Shown: positions 7,909 through 15,965, counted from the first letter of the stretch. The stretch is 18,597 bases of DNA from DAOSCP01 sp035379625 (GCA_035379625.1 DAOSVM010000042.1:1-18597); one strand, 5' to 3'. The notes: a model not told the origin generated them from the sequence alone. Made by a program: numbers and translations.

Positions 7909-8226
7909 TTATTTATTCCTTATTTTGATTTGATGTTCTATTGCTAAATTAAATAATGATTTTTCAAATAGAGTTATAGGTTCCCATAAAAACATTTGTC
8001 GTACATATTTTTTAGCATCTTCAATGTCATCCTCAGTAAACACAACTTTATTTTCATTAATTGATTCAATATAAACCATTGTTACTCCCCAGATCTTTAA
8101 TAATTTAATATTTTTCTCATCTAATTCAACACCTTCCTGAAGGAGTACTTGTTTAAATTTGTTATAAACAGGTTTGGCTAATTTTTGACCTGGAGTAACA
8201 GCATCTATCCCTACATACTCTGCCAT
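7909..8226 (-). CDS. Small protein resembling the N-terminal module of HD-GYP proteins
   Basis: A 105-residue protein. The stretch VTPGQKLAKPVYNKFKQVLL, EGVELDEKNIKLLKIWGV and VYIES follows the pattern 'PG..la..v.n..g.lLl..G..l....i..L...gi..vyi' seen in the N-terminal extension (DUF3391-like) of HD-GYP and related signalling proteins. The C-terminal 45 residues are acidic then basic and probably helical. There is no catalytic motif. It starts 1 nt after the pdxJ stop (TAA-T-ATG) and ends 1 nt before the HDOD start. It may act as a detached regulatory domain for the HDOD protein; that is inferred from gene order. Confidence 0.78.
   Translation of the reverse strand: MAEYVGIDAVTPGQKLAKPVYNKFKQVLLQEGVELDEKNIKLLKIWGVTMVYIESINENKVVFTEDDIEDAKKYVRQMFLWEPITLFEKSLFNLAIEHQIKIRNK
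7916..7921 (-). promoter_or_regulatory. Shine-Dalgarno supporting the TTG start of the HDOD gene
   Basis: AAGGAA lies 8 nt before the TTG at 7907 and inside the last codons of the upstream gene. It supports initiation at TTG, which keeps the whole N-terminal LPTLP region of the domain. Confidence 0.65.
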
Positions 8227-8227
8227 A

Positions 8228-8947
8228 TTAATACCCGTAATTAATTAATTGAAGCATTTCTTTTACTGCTCTTTCCAAGCCTACAAGAGCAGCTCTTGCA
8301 ATAATAGAATGTCCTATACTAACTTCATCAATATTTTCCAATTCTCTAAAAAGTTTAATATTATTGTAATCAAGCCCATGACCGGCATTTACACCAAGTT
8401 TATATTTTTTTGCGTATTTAGCTGCTAAACGTATTCTTTCTAATTCTTCAAGTTTTTCTTCTTCATTTAATAAATTAGCAAATTTACCTGTATGTATTTC
8501 AATAAAATCAGCACCAACATCTAATGAAGCTTCTATTTGATTATTTTCGGGTTCTATAAATAAAGAAACTGGTATTCCAGCAGAATGGAGTTCCTTTATT
8601 GCATTACTTAAGTGATCAATATTATCAATAACATTTAAACCACCTTCAGTGGTTAATTCTTCTCTTTTTTCTGGTACTAAAGTTACAAGATCAGGTTTTA
8701 CATCACAAGCTATTTTTACTATTTCTGAAGTAGCAGCCATTTCAAGATCTAATTTTGTTGTAATCACTTCTCTTAAAAAATAAACATCTCTATCGTGAAT
8801 ATGTCTTCTATCCTCTCTTAAGTGAACAACAATCCCATCAGCACCAGCAAGTTCAGCTATTATTGCAGCTTGGATAGGATCGGGATTTTTACCTCTTCTA
8901 GCGTTTCTTAATGTTGCAATATGATCGATATTAATTGATAGTTTCAT
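8228..8947 (-). CDS. pdxJ: Pyridoxine 5'-phosphate synthase PdxJ
   Basis: A 239-residue, full-length PdxJ, a cytoplasmic TIM-barrel enzyme. It condenses 3-amino-2-oxopropyl phosphate with 1-deoxy-D-xylulose 5-phosphate to give pyridoxine 5'-phosphate in the DXP-dependent vitamin B6 pathway. Nearly invariant blocks are present: INIDHIATLRNARRG (2-19), VHLREDRRHIHDRDV (about 41-55), LEMAAT (catalytic Glu region), LVPEKREELTTEGGL, FIEIHTG, VNAGHGLDYNN (catalytic His) and IGHSIIARA. It is the first gene of a six-gene minus-strand run, with the next gene 1 nt downstream. No Shine-Dalgarno is visible before the ATG. The other genes of the run are signalling or unknown proteins, not other B6 genes. 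Confidence 0.98.
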   Translation of the reverse strand: MKLSINIDHIATLRNARRGKNPDPIQAAIIAELAGADGIVVHLREDRRHIHDRDVYFLREVITTKLDLEMAATSEIVKIACDVKPDLVTLVPEKREELTTEGGLNVIDNIDHLSNAIKELHSAGIPVSLFIEPENNQIEASLDVGADFIEIHTGKFANLLNEEEKLEELERIRLAAKYAKKYKLGVNAGHGLDYNNIKLFRELENIDEVSIGHSIIARAALVGLERAVKEMLQLINYGY

Positions 8948-8993
8948 AATTCTTAGTAAAATTTGTTGGATAATTAAAATTATTGTCTATTTA

Positions 8994-9024
8994 CAAATTT
9001 AATAATATTTTTTTATTTTGAAAA
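8994..9024 (-). promoter_or_regulatory. Possible Bacteroidota-type promoter for the pdxJ operon
   Basis: On the minus strand TAAATTTG (9001-8994) fits the Bacteroidota -7 consensus TAnnTTTG exactly. It lies 47 nt before the pdxJ ATG. The -33 side (TTTTC, 18 nt upstream) is a poor match to TTTG. The region is so AT-rich that chance matches are likely. Confidence 0.28.
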
Positions 9025-9029
9025 TAAAA
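9011..9029. repeat. Perfect AT-only inverted repeat in the pdxJ / outer-membrane protein divergent region
   Basis: TTTTATTTT (9011-9019) and its reverse complement AAAATAAAA (9021-9029) flank a single G. It lies in the 153 bp between the divergent pdxJ and barrel-protein starts and overlaps the -33 side of the possible pdxJ promoter. It could be an operator or a bent, easily melted segment. In this composition it may also be chance. Confidence 0.5.
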
Positions 9030-9100
9030 TATTTTTTTTATAATTTTTATTTTAGCATTTATATATTTATAATTATTTTTTATAATTTTTTTTGAGTTGT

Positions 9101-10585
9101 ATGAGAATAATTTTATTTTTTCTAACCGTATACTCTTTAATATTTGCACAAGTAACAGGATCATCTGCCATAGTATCTCCAATTTCTTTAGCAATGGGAA
9201 ATAGTTATGTATCTTCTTCAAGAGGTTTTTATTCATCTGGAGTTAATCCAGCCAATCTTGTATATTCTAAAAATAATAATTTCGAGATGTCAACAATTTT
9301 TCTTCCTCCAAGTTTAAATATTGCAATTGGCAATAATTCATTACAATTAAATGATGTAATTAAATATTTTACACCAATAGATTCAGCAAATATTCTTAAA
9401 CCTAGAAGAATAACAAAATCCGATATTTCTGATATTAACGATTTATTAAAAGATAATATCAATATTTTTTCAAATGTTAATAGTGGTATTTTTAAAATTT
9501 ATTACCACTATAATGATATTTATCCATCTTTCGCTATATCTTTAGATGAATATATTATGACTAATACTATCTTTCCAAAGAAATTGCCACTTTCTTTAGT
9601 CAATCTTTCCCCTTTGCAAAAAACAGATGATGTTGACCTTTCCTCCTTTGATCTTAAATTTTGGTGGTTACGCTCTTATTCTTTCAGCATGGGATATACA
9701 TTAAATAATTTTAATTTTATAAAGGAATTAACTAAAAATATTAATATTGATCAAATTGATTTTGGTTTAGGTATAAAATATATTAGTGGTTTTGCATATG
9801 CTGGTTTTGACAAAAATAGCATACTATTTAATCATACAAATGACACAATTTCTCAAAAATACGAATATAATATCTCTATCAACAACCTTTCATATATATC
9901 ACTTTCTGATAATTTTGGTCCCGAATATGATTATAAAAAAATTTCTATTAAAACTCATATACCCAAACAAGTTTTTCCAAAAGAAGCAGGTAGAGGATAC
10001 GGATTTGATTTTGGTTTGAATTTTAGATTTAAAAAATATCACGTTTTCTCTTTTGCTTTAACCGATGTTGGCAATATTAAATGGTTTAAAAATACTGCAA
10101 AATATAGCGCTATTGGAAGTTTTAAATATAGTGGCTTAGGAAAAGGTAATATTTCTGAAATTCAAGATTCCCTACAAAGAACTTTAGACACATTAGATAA
10201 ATTTGCACCAAATGATTCTTTTAAGTCATCACTGCCAACTGCTATAAGGATTGGCTATGCAACACAAATTAATAATTTAATTGATGATTTCCCTGGGCTT
10301 ATGTTTTTTACTTTTGATTTTAATATTGGATTAAATAATATGCCAGGAAATAGCAAAAAAGCCAGAATTTCTGCTGGAATAAATTGGAATATATCTGAAT
10401 ATTTACCTTATGTTAGAACAGGTTTTTCAACTGGTGGTCTTTACGGTTTTATGTGGAGCCTTGGTACTGGCTTTGAATCTAACTTTTATACTTTAGATTT
10501 TGCAATTGTCAATTTACATGAATTATTACAAAATAATAAGATTAGTAAAGCCATATTTTCAATAGGTGGTAAATTAAGATTTTAA
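9101..10585 (+). CDS. Outer-membrane beta-barrel protein (DUF5723-like)
   Basis: A 494-residue predicted outer-membrane protein of unknown function. It begins with a signal peptide (MRIILFFLTVYSLIFAQ) followed by the early motif PISLAMGNSYVSSSRGFYSSGVNPANL. That motif resembles the 'NPAnL' start of Bacteroidota barrel proteins such as DUF5723; the label is from memory. The body alternates aromatic beta-strand stretches, for example FGLGIKYISGFAYAGF, RGYGFDFGLNFRFKKYHVFSFALTDVG and RISAGINWNISEYLPYVRTGFSTGGLYGF. It ends GGKLRF, with a C-terminal Phe typical of BAM-inserted barrels. The ATG at 9101 is used in preference to a TTG at 9092 because it begins the signal peptide. Its stop codon directly abuts that of the convergent patatin gene. 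Confidence 0.82.
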   Translation: MRIILFFLTVYSLIFAQVTGSSAIVSPISLAMGNSYVSSSRGFYSSGVNPANLVYSKNNNFEMSTIFLPPSLNIAIGNNSLQLNDVIKYFTPIDSANILKPRRITKSDISDINDLLKDNINIFSNVNSGIFKIYYHYNDIYPSFAISLDEYIMTNTIFPKKLPLSLVNLSPLQKTDDVDLSSFDLKFWWLRSYSFSMGYTLNNFNFIKELTKNINIDQIDFGLGIKYISGFAYAGFDKNSILFNHTNDTISQKYEYNISINNLSYISLSDNFGPEYDYKKISIKTHIPKQVFPKEAGRGYGFDFGLNFRFKKYHVFSFALTDVGNIKWFKNTAKYSAIGSFKYSGLGKGNISEIQDSLQRTLDTLDKFAPNDSFKSSLPTAIRIGYATQINNLIDDFPGLMFFTFDFNIGLNNMPGNSKKARISAGINWNISEYLPYVRTGFSTGGLYGFMWSLGTGFESNFYTLDFAIVNLHELLQNNKISKAIFSIGGKLRF

Positions 10586-13249
10586 TTAAATACCCAAATT
10601 AAAATAAACTACTGGATTTCCGATTTTATATTTATCAATATATTTTAACTTCTTAAACTCAAGACTTCTTCCTAAACATACCTCCATCGGCCCAATTGGA
10701 GAATCGATTTGGAAAATAATTCCGAGACCATGTTTTAGCTCATTAAAATTGATATCCTTTTTAAATTCCCAAATATTACCTATATCATACTTAAACTTTA
10801 AGTAGGTATTTGAGAATAATTTAAAAGGTAATTTACTTGAATGCATTAAAGAAAATTGAAAAATTTGTCGTCCTAAAAACTGATATTGTTTAAAACCAAC
10901 AAAACTTCTACTTCCACCCAAATCAAAAAATTGCGATACTGGTAGGGTATGATCACCATAACCAAAAACAATCTTTGTACTTATAATACTATTTTTATAA
11001 TAATTTAAATATTTACTATACTCAAAGAAGAATTTAGAATAGCTTATATCTGCATTTAATGTTTTACTTGCTGTTTCATAATAAGTATTAATTAAAGAGC
11101 CCTGTGTAGGGAACGAAATATCATCTCTGGAATCAATTGAAAGCTTCAATTTATTTGTAAACAGAATTTTGTTATATCCTTTATATGTAATATCTTCAAG
11201 TCTTTTAATTTCATCAGTAAAATATTTTGTTTCAAATATTAAATTGCCTAATTTTTTTAATTGTAATCCTAATGCTAAAAGTCCACCGTAGCTTATTATT
11301 TCATATTTACCAACTACATTATATCGATTTAAATTATCAACCCTTTCATAATAATTTCTTACTTGATCATTAAAAAAGAAACCTAATTTATAGGTAAAAT
11401 ATGAGTTGAAAACTCTTCTAGTTTTTTGTTCTAACAAAGTTTTAATTGTATTTCTTCCACCTTCTAAATTAAAACCAAATTCTAAATTATCTCCAAGTAA
11501 GTTCTCATCTCTAATATCAACCATTGCAATTGTTCCAAATTCTTCATCTATTTTTAACCCTAATCGTATTAAACTAGTCAATTTTTCTTCAACTTTCACG
11601 TATACAACATTTTCACCACTTTCATTTTTTACGTTAATCTCAATATTTGTAAATAATTGAGTGGAGTATAAATTTTTTAATGATTTTTCTATATCTTCTA
11701 ATTTTAATAAAGAATTTTCTTCAAATGTAAGTTCACGTTTTATAATATATGATTTTAAGGTTTTATTTCCTATCACTTTTATTTTATCAACATAGCCATT
11801 ATTAAATTTTATTGATAATTTATTCTTATCAATTTTTATCGAATCTATTCCCAAAAGAACATACGAATCTTGCCTAAAAATCCTATTTATACTAATCACA
11901 GAATCTATTATTACCTTTGGATTGTTTGGTATTCCATATAATTTATTAGTTATTTTATCAATTTTTATTAGGTCTGATAATGGAATATCAATTAAATCTA
12001 TATGATTTATTATTTCATACTCATCAATTTTAATATCAATAATGTTTTTAGTATTATTTATTATAGCATAAATATTTTTTACTTGTTGATTTTCTAATAA
12101 AATTTTACTCATAATGAAGTAAATTTCCGAATATTGAATTTTTTCTTTAAAATTTAAATAATCAAAATAATTTTTATATTTATTATCAATATTAATTTTG
12201 GGGAAATTTATGACTTTGTTTTTCAAACCTAATTTTTGTTTTTTTACAGAATCTATTTGCTCTTGTAGTATTTTTATATATTTTAGCCCTTGTAAATAAC
12301 CTAGATTAATAATACTATCTAAATTTTTAAAATCAACAAAATCTATATTTTTTATATCATGATTTATTATAAAATTTGCTTTTTTAAGTTCATACTGACT
12401 AATAATATTTATCGGGATACTTATAGTCTGATCAGCTACATACAAAATTTTATCAAGTAGATTTTCATTATTTAATCTACTAGTAGCATTAGATACTATT
12501 ATAAAATCACTTTTAAATTCATCTGCTACAGAGACAGGTATATTAGCAACTAGACCTCCATCAACTAACTTAAAGCTATCGACATTAACAGGTTCAAATA
12601 TAAATGATACATTAGCGCTCGCTCTCATTGCCATACTTAATGAACCTTTTGAAAGCACTATTTTTTTTCCTGTCTTTAAATCTGTTGCTACAGCTCTATA
12701 ATTATAAAGTAATTTATCAAAATCAGAACAATTATTAAGAGGTGAGTTTAATACTAATTTGTTAAGGAAATTATTAAATTTTTGTCCAGAATTTAGAGAT
12801 GTTGGAAGAATTATATCAAATCCTTTAATTTTTAATGTTAGAAGAGCTCTATCTTCAGTTAATTTTTGATCATAAAATAGATCTTCCCTTTTTGTTTCTT
12901 TTGTTATTTTTAATAAATCATCCCATGGTGCATTTAAAAAAATTTCTTTTATTTGATCAGGAGTATAACCTACAGAATATAAACCACCAATTATACTTCC
13001 CATACTTGTTCCAACAATATTATCAACATGAATATTATTTTCTTCTAAAGCTTTAAGTAAACCAATATGGGCTAAACCTCTAGCGCCACCACCACTTAAT
13101 ACTAAGGTTACTTGTGGCTGAATATCAGGTACGTTTTGATTTAATCCCCAGTAATATGATTTAGTCCTGTAATTGAATTTTATAGTATCTATATTTTGGG
13201 AAAATAAAATAAACGGCAACAATATTATGTAAAATAAATATTTTCTCAT
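10586..13249 (-). CDS. Secreted patatin-like phospholipase fused to POTRA and BamA-type barrel
   Basis: An 887-residue fusion. A signal peptide (1-18) leads to a patatin domain (about 46-245) with the oxyanion motif GGGARG (53-58), nucleophile Ser82 in GTSMG and catalytic Asp230 in DGG, so the Ser-Asp dyad is complete. After a linker, POTRA-like sequence covers about 440-555 (YVDKIKVIGNKTLKSYIIKREL). An Omp85/BamA-type barrel follows (about 560-887) with SRDDISFPTQGS, the motif GGSRSFVGFKQYQFLG, the near-terminal IDSPIGPMEVCLG, and a C-terminal NLGI. The domain order resembles type Vd autotransporters such as PlpD and the patatin-BamA proteins of Bacteroidota. A lipase held at the outer membrane is therefore expected. 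No Shine-Dalgarno is seen. A terminator hairpin ends just 11 nt before its ATG. Confidence 0.93.
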   Translation of the reverse strand: MRKYLFYIILLPFILFSQNIDTIKFNYRTKSYYWGLNQNVPDIQPQVTLVLSGGGARGLAHIGLLKALEENNIHVDNIVGTSMGSIIGGLYSVGYTPDQIKEIFLNAPWDDLLKITKETKREDLFYDQKLTEDRALLTLKIKGFDIILPTSLNSGQKFNNFLNKLVLNSPLNNCSDFDKLLYNYRAVATDLKTGKKIVLSKGSLSMAMRASANVSFIFEPVNVDSFKLVDGGLVANIPVSVADEFKSDFIIVSNATSRLNNENLLDKILYVADQTISIPINIISQYELKKANFIINHDIKNIDFVDFKNLDSIINLGYLQGLKYIKILQEQIDSVKKQKLGLKNKVINFPKINIDNKYKNYFDYLNFKEKIQYSEIYFIMSKILLENQQVKNIYAIINNTKNIIDIKIDEYEIINHIDLIDIPLSDLIKIDKITNKLYGIPNNPKVIIDSVISINRIFRQDSYVLLGIDSIKIDKNKLSIKFNNGYVDKIKVIGNKTLKSYIIKRELTFEENSLLKLEDIEKSLKNLYSTQLFTNIEINVKNESGENVVYVKVEEKLTSLIRLGLKIDEEFGTIAMVDIRDENLLGDNLEFGFNLEGGRNTIKTLLEQKTRRVFNSYFTYKLGFFFNDQVRNYYERVDNLNRYNVVGKYEIISYGGLLALGLQLKKLGNLIFETKYFTDEIKRLEDITYKGYNKILFTNKLKLSIDSRDDISFPTQGSLINTYYETASKTLNADISYSKFFFEYSKYLNYYKNSIISTKIVFGYGDHTLPVSQFFDLGGSRSFVGFKQYQFLGRQIFQFSLMHSSKLPFKLFSNTYLKFKYDIGNIWEFKKDINFNELKHGLGIIFQIDSPIGPMEVCLGRSLEFKKLKYIDKYKIGNPVVYFNLGI

Positions 13250-13259
13250 ATATTATATT

Positions 13260-13297
13260 AAAAAGAAGGATGAAAAGTTTCACAACTAATCATCCTT
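13260..13297 (-). terminator. Rho-independent terminator after yidC
   Basis: An 8 bp stem, AAGGATGA (13266-13273) with TCATCCTT (13290-13297), encloses a symmetric AA/AA internal loop, a second 4 bp stem AGTT/AACT, and a TCAC tetraloop. On the minus strand the hairpin is followed by C and five Ts (13264-13260). It lies 18 bases after the yidC stop and should end the rpmH-yidC transcript. It also lies almost on the patatin start codon. Confidence 0.82.
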
Positions 13298-13315
13298 AAT
13301 ATTTTTTAACTTTTT

Positions 13316-15142
13316 TTACTTTTTTCTTTGATTTCTCATTTGTTGCGTCATTTTTTGTCTTTTTTCAGTTTCTTCCATCATTTTTTGCATCCATGATTTC
13401 TTTTTCACTTTCACTGGTTCCAATTTTATATCACCAACTAATTTGAAATATAACTTCTGCTCAAGTATTGAAAATATATTAAATACAAAATAATACAAAT
13501 TTAAACCTGCAGGAAAACCCATAAATAGCATTGTCATCATTATTGGCATCATATAAACCATAGCTTTTTGAGAAGGATCAGTAATTTGATTTTTTTGTTG
13601 TAAAAACATTGTTAAACCTAATAAAAGTGCTAAAGCCGAAATTTGGTCTACACCAAATAAAGGAATTTTAAATGGTAAAGTATAAACTACATCAGGTACT
13701 GATAAATTTGTAATCCATAATGCAAAAGGTTGGTTTCTTAAATCTATAGCTACATTAAATAAACTCCATAAAGCAACTAATATTGGCATCTGCAATAATA
13801 ATGGGAAACACCCCCCCATAGGATTTATTCCATAATGGGAATATAATTTCATTATTTCTTGTTGCTGCTTTGTTGGATCTTCAACATTTTTTCTGATTTT
13901 TTCAATTTCAGGTTGAAGTAAGGACATTTTCTTCTGTGAAAGAAGTGTAATCTTTGATATTGGGAACAACAATAATTTAACTAATAAAGCAAATATTATT
14001 ATTACAAAACCATAATTCGGAATTACATAGTGCAGTAATTTTAATAATGGTAAAAATAAGTACTCACTTATTGGACGAATTATAAATTTAATACCAAATA
14101 GATTACCGAAATCGACTATCTGTTGTAAATTTTTGTTATATGATTTTAATATATCATAGTCAATTGGGCCTAAATATAAATTAAATTCATCTTGATAAAC
14201 ATTGTTTTTACCTTTATATAATGTTTTATATTCAAAGCTATATATTTCATTTTCAGCACCTTTTATAAATTTATGCCATCCTTTAATTTTAAGTTCATCA
14301 TCTTCAAGTTGTTTTAATGGAATAAAGACAAAAGTAAAGTATTTATTTCTAATATTTGCCCAATCAATTTTTCCTCTAATTAAATGTTCAAGATATGGAT
14401 TTGAATTATCAACATTATATACAACGTGCTCACCACCCTGATAAACACCACAATCTGCATATCTAGCTTCATCGTGACTATATTCTTCAACAAATCTAAT
14501 TCCATTATTCCATATAACTGAGTAACCTTTATCAATTGTAGCTATTTTATCGAAATTTATAAATTCTACATTGGCTTTAATATCATAATTATCATTTTTT
14601 ATAAAATATCTCTTTATTATTTTTGCACCACTCGAAAATGGCAACTCAAAAATTACTTCTGTTGTTTTATTATTAGTATTAAAGTTAATTAAATTAAAAT
14701 TAAAATATGAAGTATTAACAGCATTACCGGATTTATCATAAAATTTTATATAAAAATCTCCAACATTTTTATGATTAATTAATTGTACTTCCTTTTGATA
14801 ATATCTAGCTGTTTTATCTTTTTTATTATAATACCAATTTGTATAATTTTTTAAAAATACTTTCTTTAAATTACCTCCAGTAGTAGTAAATTCAAGTCTA
14901 ATAACTTTATTTTCTAACGAAATAGTTTTTGCTTGCAATAAATTGGTATTAGTAGATAACGAAGGCTTTATTTGAGTTTGATTAGGAACTTCATTTTTAG
15001 GTTCAATAGTTTTAATTTGTTCTTGTTTATTTTTTTCTTTTTTATTTTTACTTATATCTTCTGGTTGTGGTGTTGTGTAATAAACCCATGCAAATAAAAT
15101 GATACCGATTAAAATATAAGCTAATGTTTCTCGTTTACTCAT
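13316..15142 (-). CDS. yidC: Membrane protein insertase YidC
   Basis: A 608-residue YidC/OxaA insertase that places proteins into the inner membrane, alone or with SecYEG. It has an N-terminal membrane anchor (about 7-24), a low-complexity KNKKEKNKQEQ linker, and a large periplasmic beta domain (about 65-345) with the family hallmark of a long extracytoplasmic region. A conserved C-terminal insertase domain with several membrane helices follows: YVIPNYGFVIIIFALLVKL, LQPEIEKIRKN, YGINPMGGCFPLLLQMP and FPAGLNLYYFVFN. The tail is strongly basic (KVKKKSW to the final RNQRKK), as in species where it contacts the ribosome. The ATG at 15142 (MSKRETLAYI, with AAGG 6 nt upstream) is chosen over an in-frame TTG at 15166. 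It is the last gene of the rpmH-rnpA-yidD-yidC block. Confidence 0.97.
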   Translation of the reverse strand: MSKRETLAYILIGIILFAWVYYTTPQPEDISKNKKEKNKQEQIKTIEPKNEVPNQTQIKPSLSTNTNLLQAKTISLENKVIRLEFTTTGGNLKKVFLKNYTNWYYNKKDKTARYYQKEVQLINHKNVGDFYIKFYDKSGNAVNTSYFNFNLINFNTNNKTTEVIFELPFSSGAKIIKRYFIKNDNYDIKANVEFINFDKIATIDKGYSVIWNNGIRFVEEYSHDEARYADCGVYQGGEHVVYNVDNSNPYLEHLIRGKIDWANIRNKYFTFVFIPLKQLEDDELKIKGWHKFIKGAENEIYSFEYKTLYKGKNNVYQDEFNLYLGPIDYDILKSYNKNLQQIVDFGNLFGIKFIIRPISEYLFLPLLKLLHYVIPNYGFVIIIFALLVKLLLFPISKITLLSQKKMSLLQPEIEKIRKNVEDPTKQQQEIMKLYSHYGINPMGGCFPLLLQMPILVALWSLFNVAIDLRNQPFALWITNLSVPDVVYTLPFKIPLFGVDQISALALLLGLTMFLQQKNQITDPSQKAMVYMMPIMMTMLFMGFPAGLNLYYFVFNIFSILEQKLYFKLVGDIKLEPVKVKKKSWMQKMMEETEKRQKMTQQMRNQRKK

Positions 15143-15172
15143 AAGATACCTTATTATTATTATCAATTTTGT

Positions 15173-15382
15173 TTAATCAAGTGGATCATACCCACCTTTA
15201 CTAAAAGGATTACACCGTATGATACGCCAAACTGATTTATAAAAAGCTTTAAATATATTGTATTTTTGAAATGCTTGTAAAGAATATTCGGAACAAGTAG
15301 GATAAAATCTACAAGATGGAGGTTTTAAAGGAGAAATAAATTTTCGATAAAATTTAATCAAAGCTATGAATATTATTTTCAT
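15173..15382 (-). CDS. yidD: Membrane protein insertion efficiency factor YidD
   Basis: A 69-residue YidD/haemolytic-domain protein that assists YidC-dependent insertion. The family core is complete: IKFYRKFISP, PSCRFYPTCSEYSLQAFQKYN with its conserved cysteines, and WRIIRCNPFSKGGYDPLD. The ATG at 15382 is preferred to a TTG at 15406 because it starts the short hydrophobic N-terminal segment, and AAGG lies 9 nt before it. With this start it overlaps the end of rnpA by 29 bp in another frame; yidC begins 30 nt downstream. Confidence 0.95.
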   Translation of the reverse strand: MKIIFIALIKFYRKFISPLKPPSCRFYPTCSEYSLQAFQKYNIFKAFYKSVWRIIRCNPFSKGGYDPLD

Positions 15383-15773
15383 AATTATTTGCCTTCTCTG
15401 CGACAAGCTTCAAAAGACTAAAAATATCATCATATATCAACTTTAACTCTAATCTTTTATTTTTAGTTGAATTTAACTTATAAGGAGTAACCATAATTAT
15501 TATTTTCACATATTCAATAGAACTAAAAACGTCCTTATTCTGTCGGAATACTTCTTTTGCAAGTCTCTTGAAACGATTTCGCCAAACTGCATTTCCTGCT
15601 TTTTTTGATACTCCAAAACCTATCTTAATTTCAAATTTAATAGAACTTTCAATTAAATAATGACATTTAATAAACAATTTCTCGGAAAGAATAACCTCTC
15701 CCCGAGAAAATAAATTTTTAATATCTTTAGTTGATTTTAAATGTTGACTACGAGGGAATGAAAATTGTCTCAA
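15354..15773 (-). CDS. rnpA: Ribonuclease P protein component
   Basis: A 139-residue RnpA, the basic protein subunit that helps the RNase P RNA bind precursor tRNA. The signature is GFGVSKKAGNAVWRNRFKRLAKEVFRQ (about 52-78), with the RNR motif in W-R-N-R-F-K-R; the N-terminal part has the usual FPRSQHLKSTKDIKNLFSRG. The only credible start is TTG at 15773: the upstream in-frame stop is that of rpmH, six nt away, and no Met occurs in the first 90 residues. No Shine-Dalgarno is visible, so translation is probably coupled to rpmH. Confidence 0.95.
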   Translation of the reverse strand: MRQFSFPRSQHLKSTKDIKNLFSRGEVILSEKLFIKCHYLIESSIKFEIKIGFGVSKKAGNAVWRNRFKRLAKEVFRQNKDVFSSIEYVKIIIMVTPYKLNSTKNKRLELKLIYDDIFSLLKLVAEKANNYENNIHSFD

Positions 15774-15779
15774 AGCTAT

Positions 15780-15932
15780 TTATTTAGTATATTCATCACT
15801 AACTGTTAATTTCCATCTACCTTTAGCTCTTCTTGCAGCAAGTACCTTTCTTCCATTCTTTGTTTTCATTCTTGCTCTAAAGCCATGTGTTCTTCTTCTT
15901 TTTGTATTATGTGGCTGATATGTGCGTTTCAT
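15780..15932 (-). CDS. rpmH: 50S ribosomal protein L34
   Basis: A 50-residue, very basic protein beginning MKRTYQPHNTKRRRTHGFRA and containing RKVLAARRAKGRWKLTVS, an unmistakable L34. A GAGG Shine-Dalgarno lies 7 nt before the ATG. It is the first gene of the rpmH-rnpA-yidD-yidC block. The gene upstream on the same strand is a copper chaperone, not dnaA, so this is not the classic oriC arrangement. Confidence 0.98.
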   Translation of the reverse strand: MKRTYQPHNTKRRRTHGFRARMKTKNGRKVLAARRAKGRWKLTVSDEYTK

Positions 15933-15965
15933 TTTTTTCCTCTAATTTATCATAATTTAAGTCTT

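Noticed and set aside
8991..9236. 81-codon frame on the minus strand across the pdxJ / barrel-protein intergenic region
   Set aside because: It is made of low-complexity Lys/Ile/Asn codons from AT-rich sequence and overlaps the signal peptide of the plus-strand gene.
10586..13249. Patatin as a CBASS-type phage-defence effector (CapV-like)
   Set aside because: It has a signal peptide and a barrel domain, and no cyclic-nucleotide synthase is nearby. An outer-membrane enzyme fits better.
13298..13315. T-rich run after the yidC hairpin on the plus strand, suggesting a bidirectional terminator
   Set aside because: No plus-strand gene runs into it; the nearest plus-strand gene ends at 10585, far upstream.
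15143..15166. Earlier TTG start for yidC adding eight residues
   Set aside because: The extension is a run of Ile codons before a well-placed ATG with an AAGG site; family members begin close to the transmembrane anchor.
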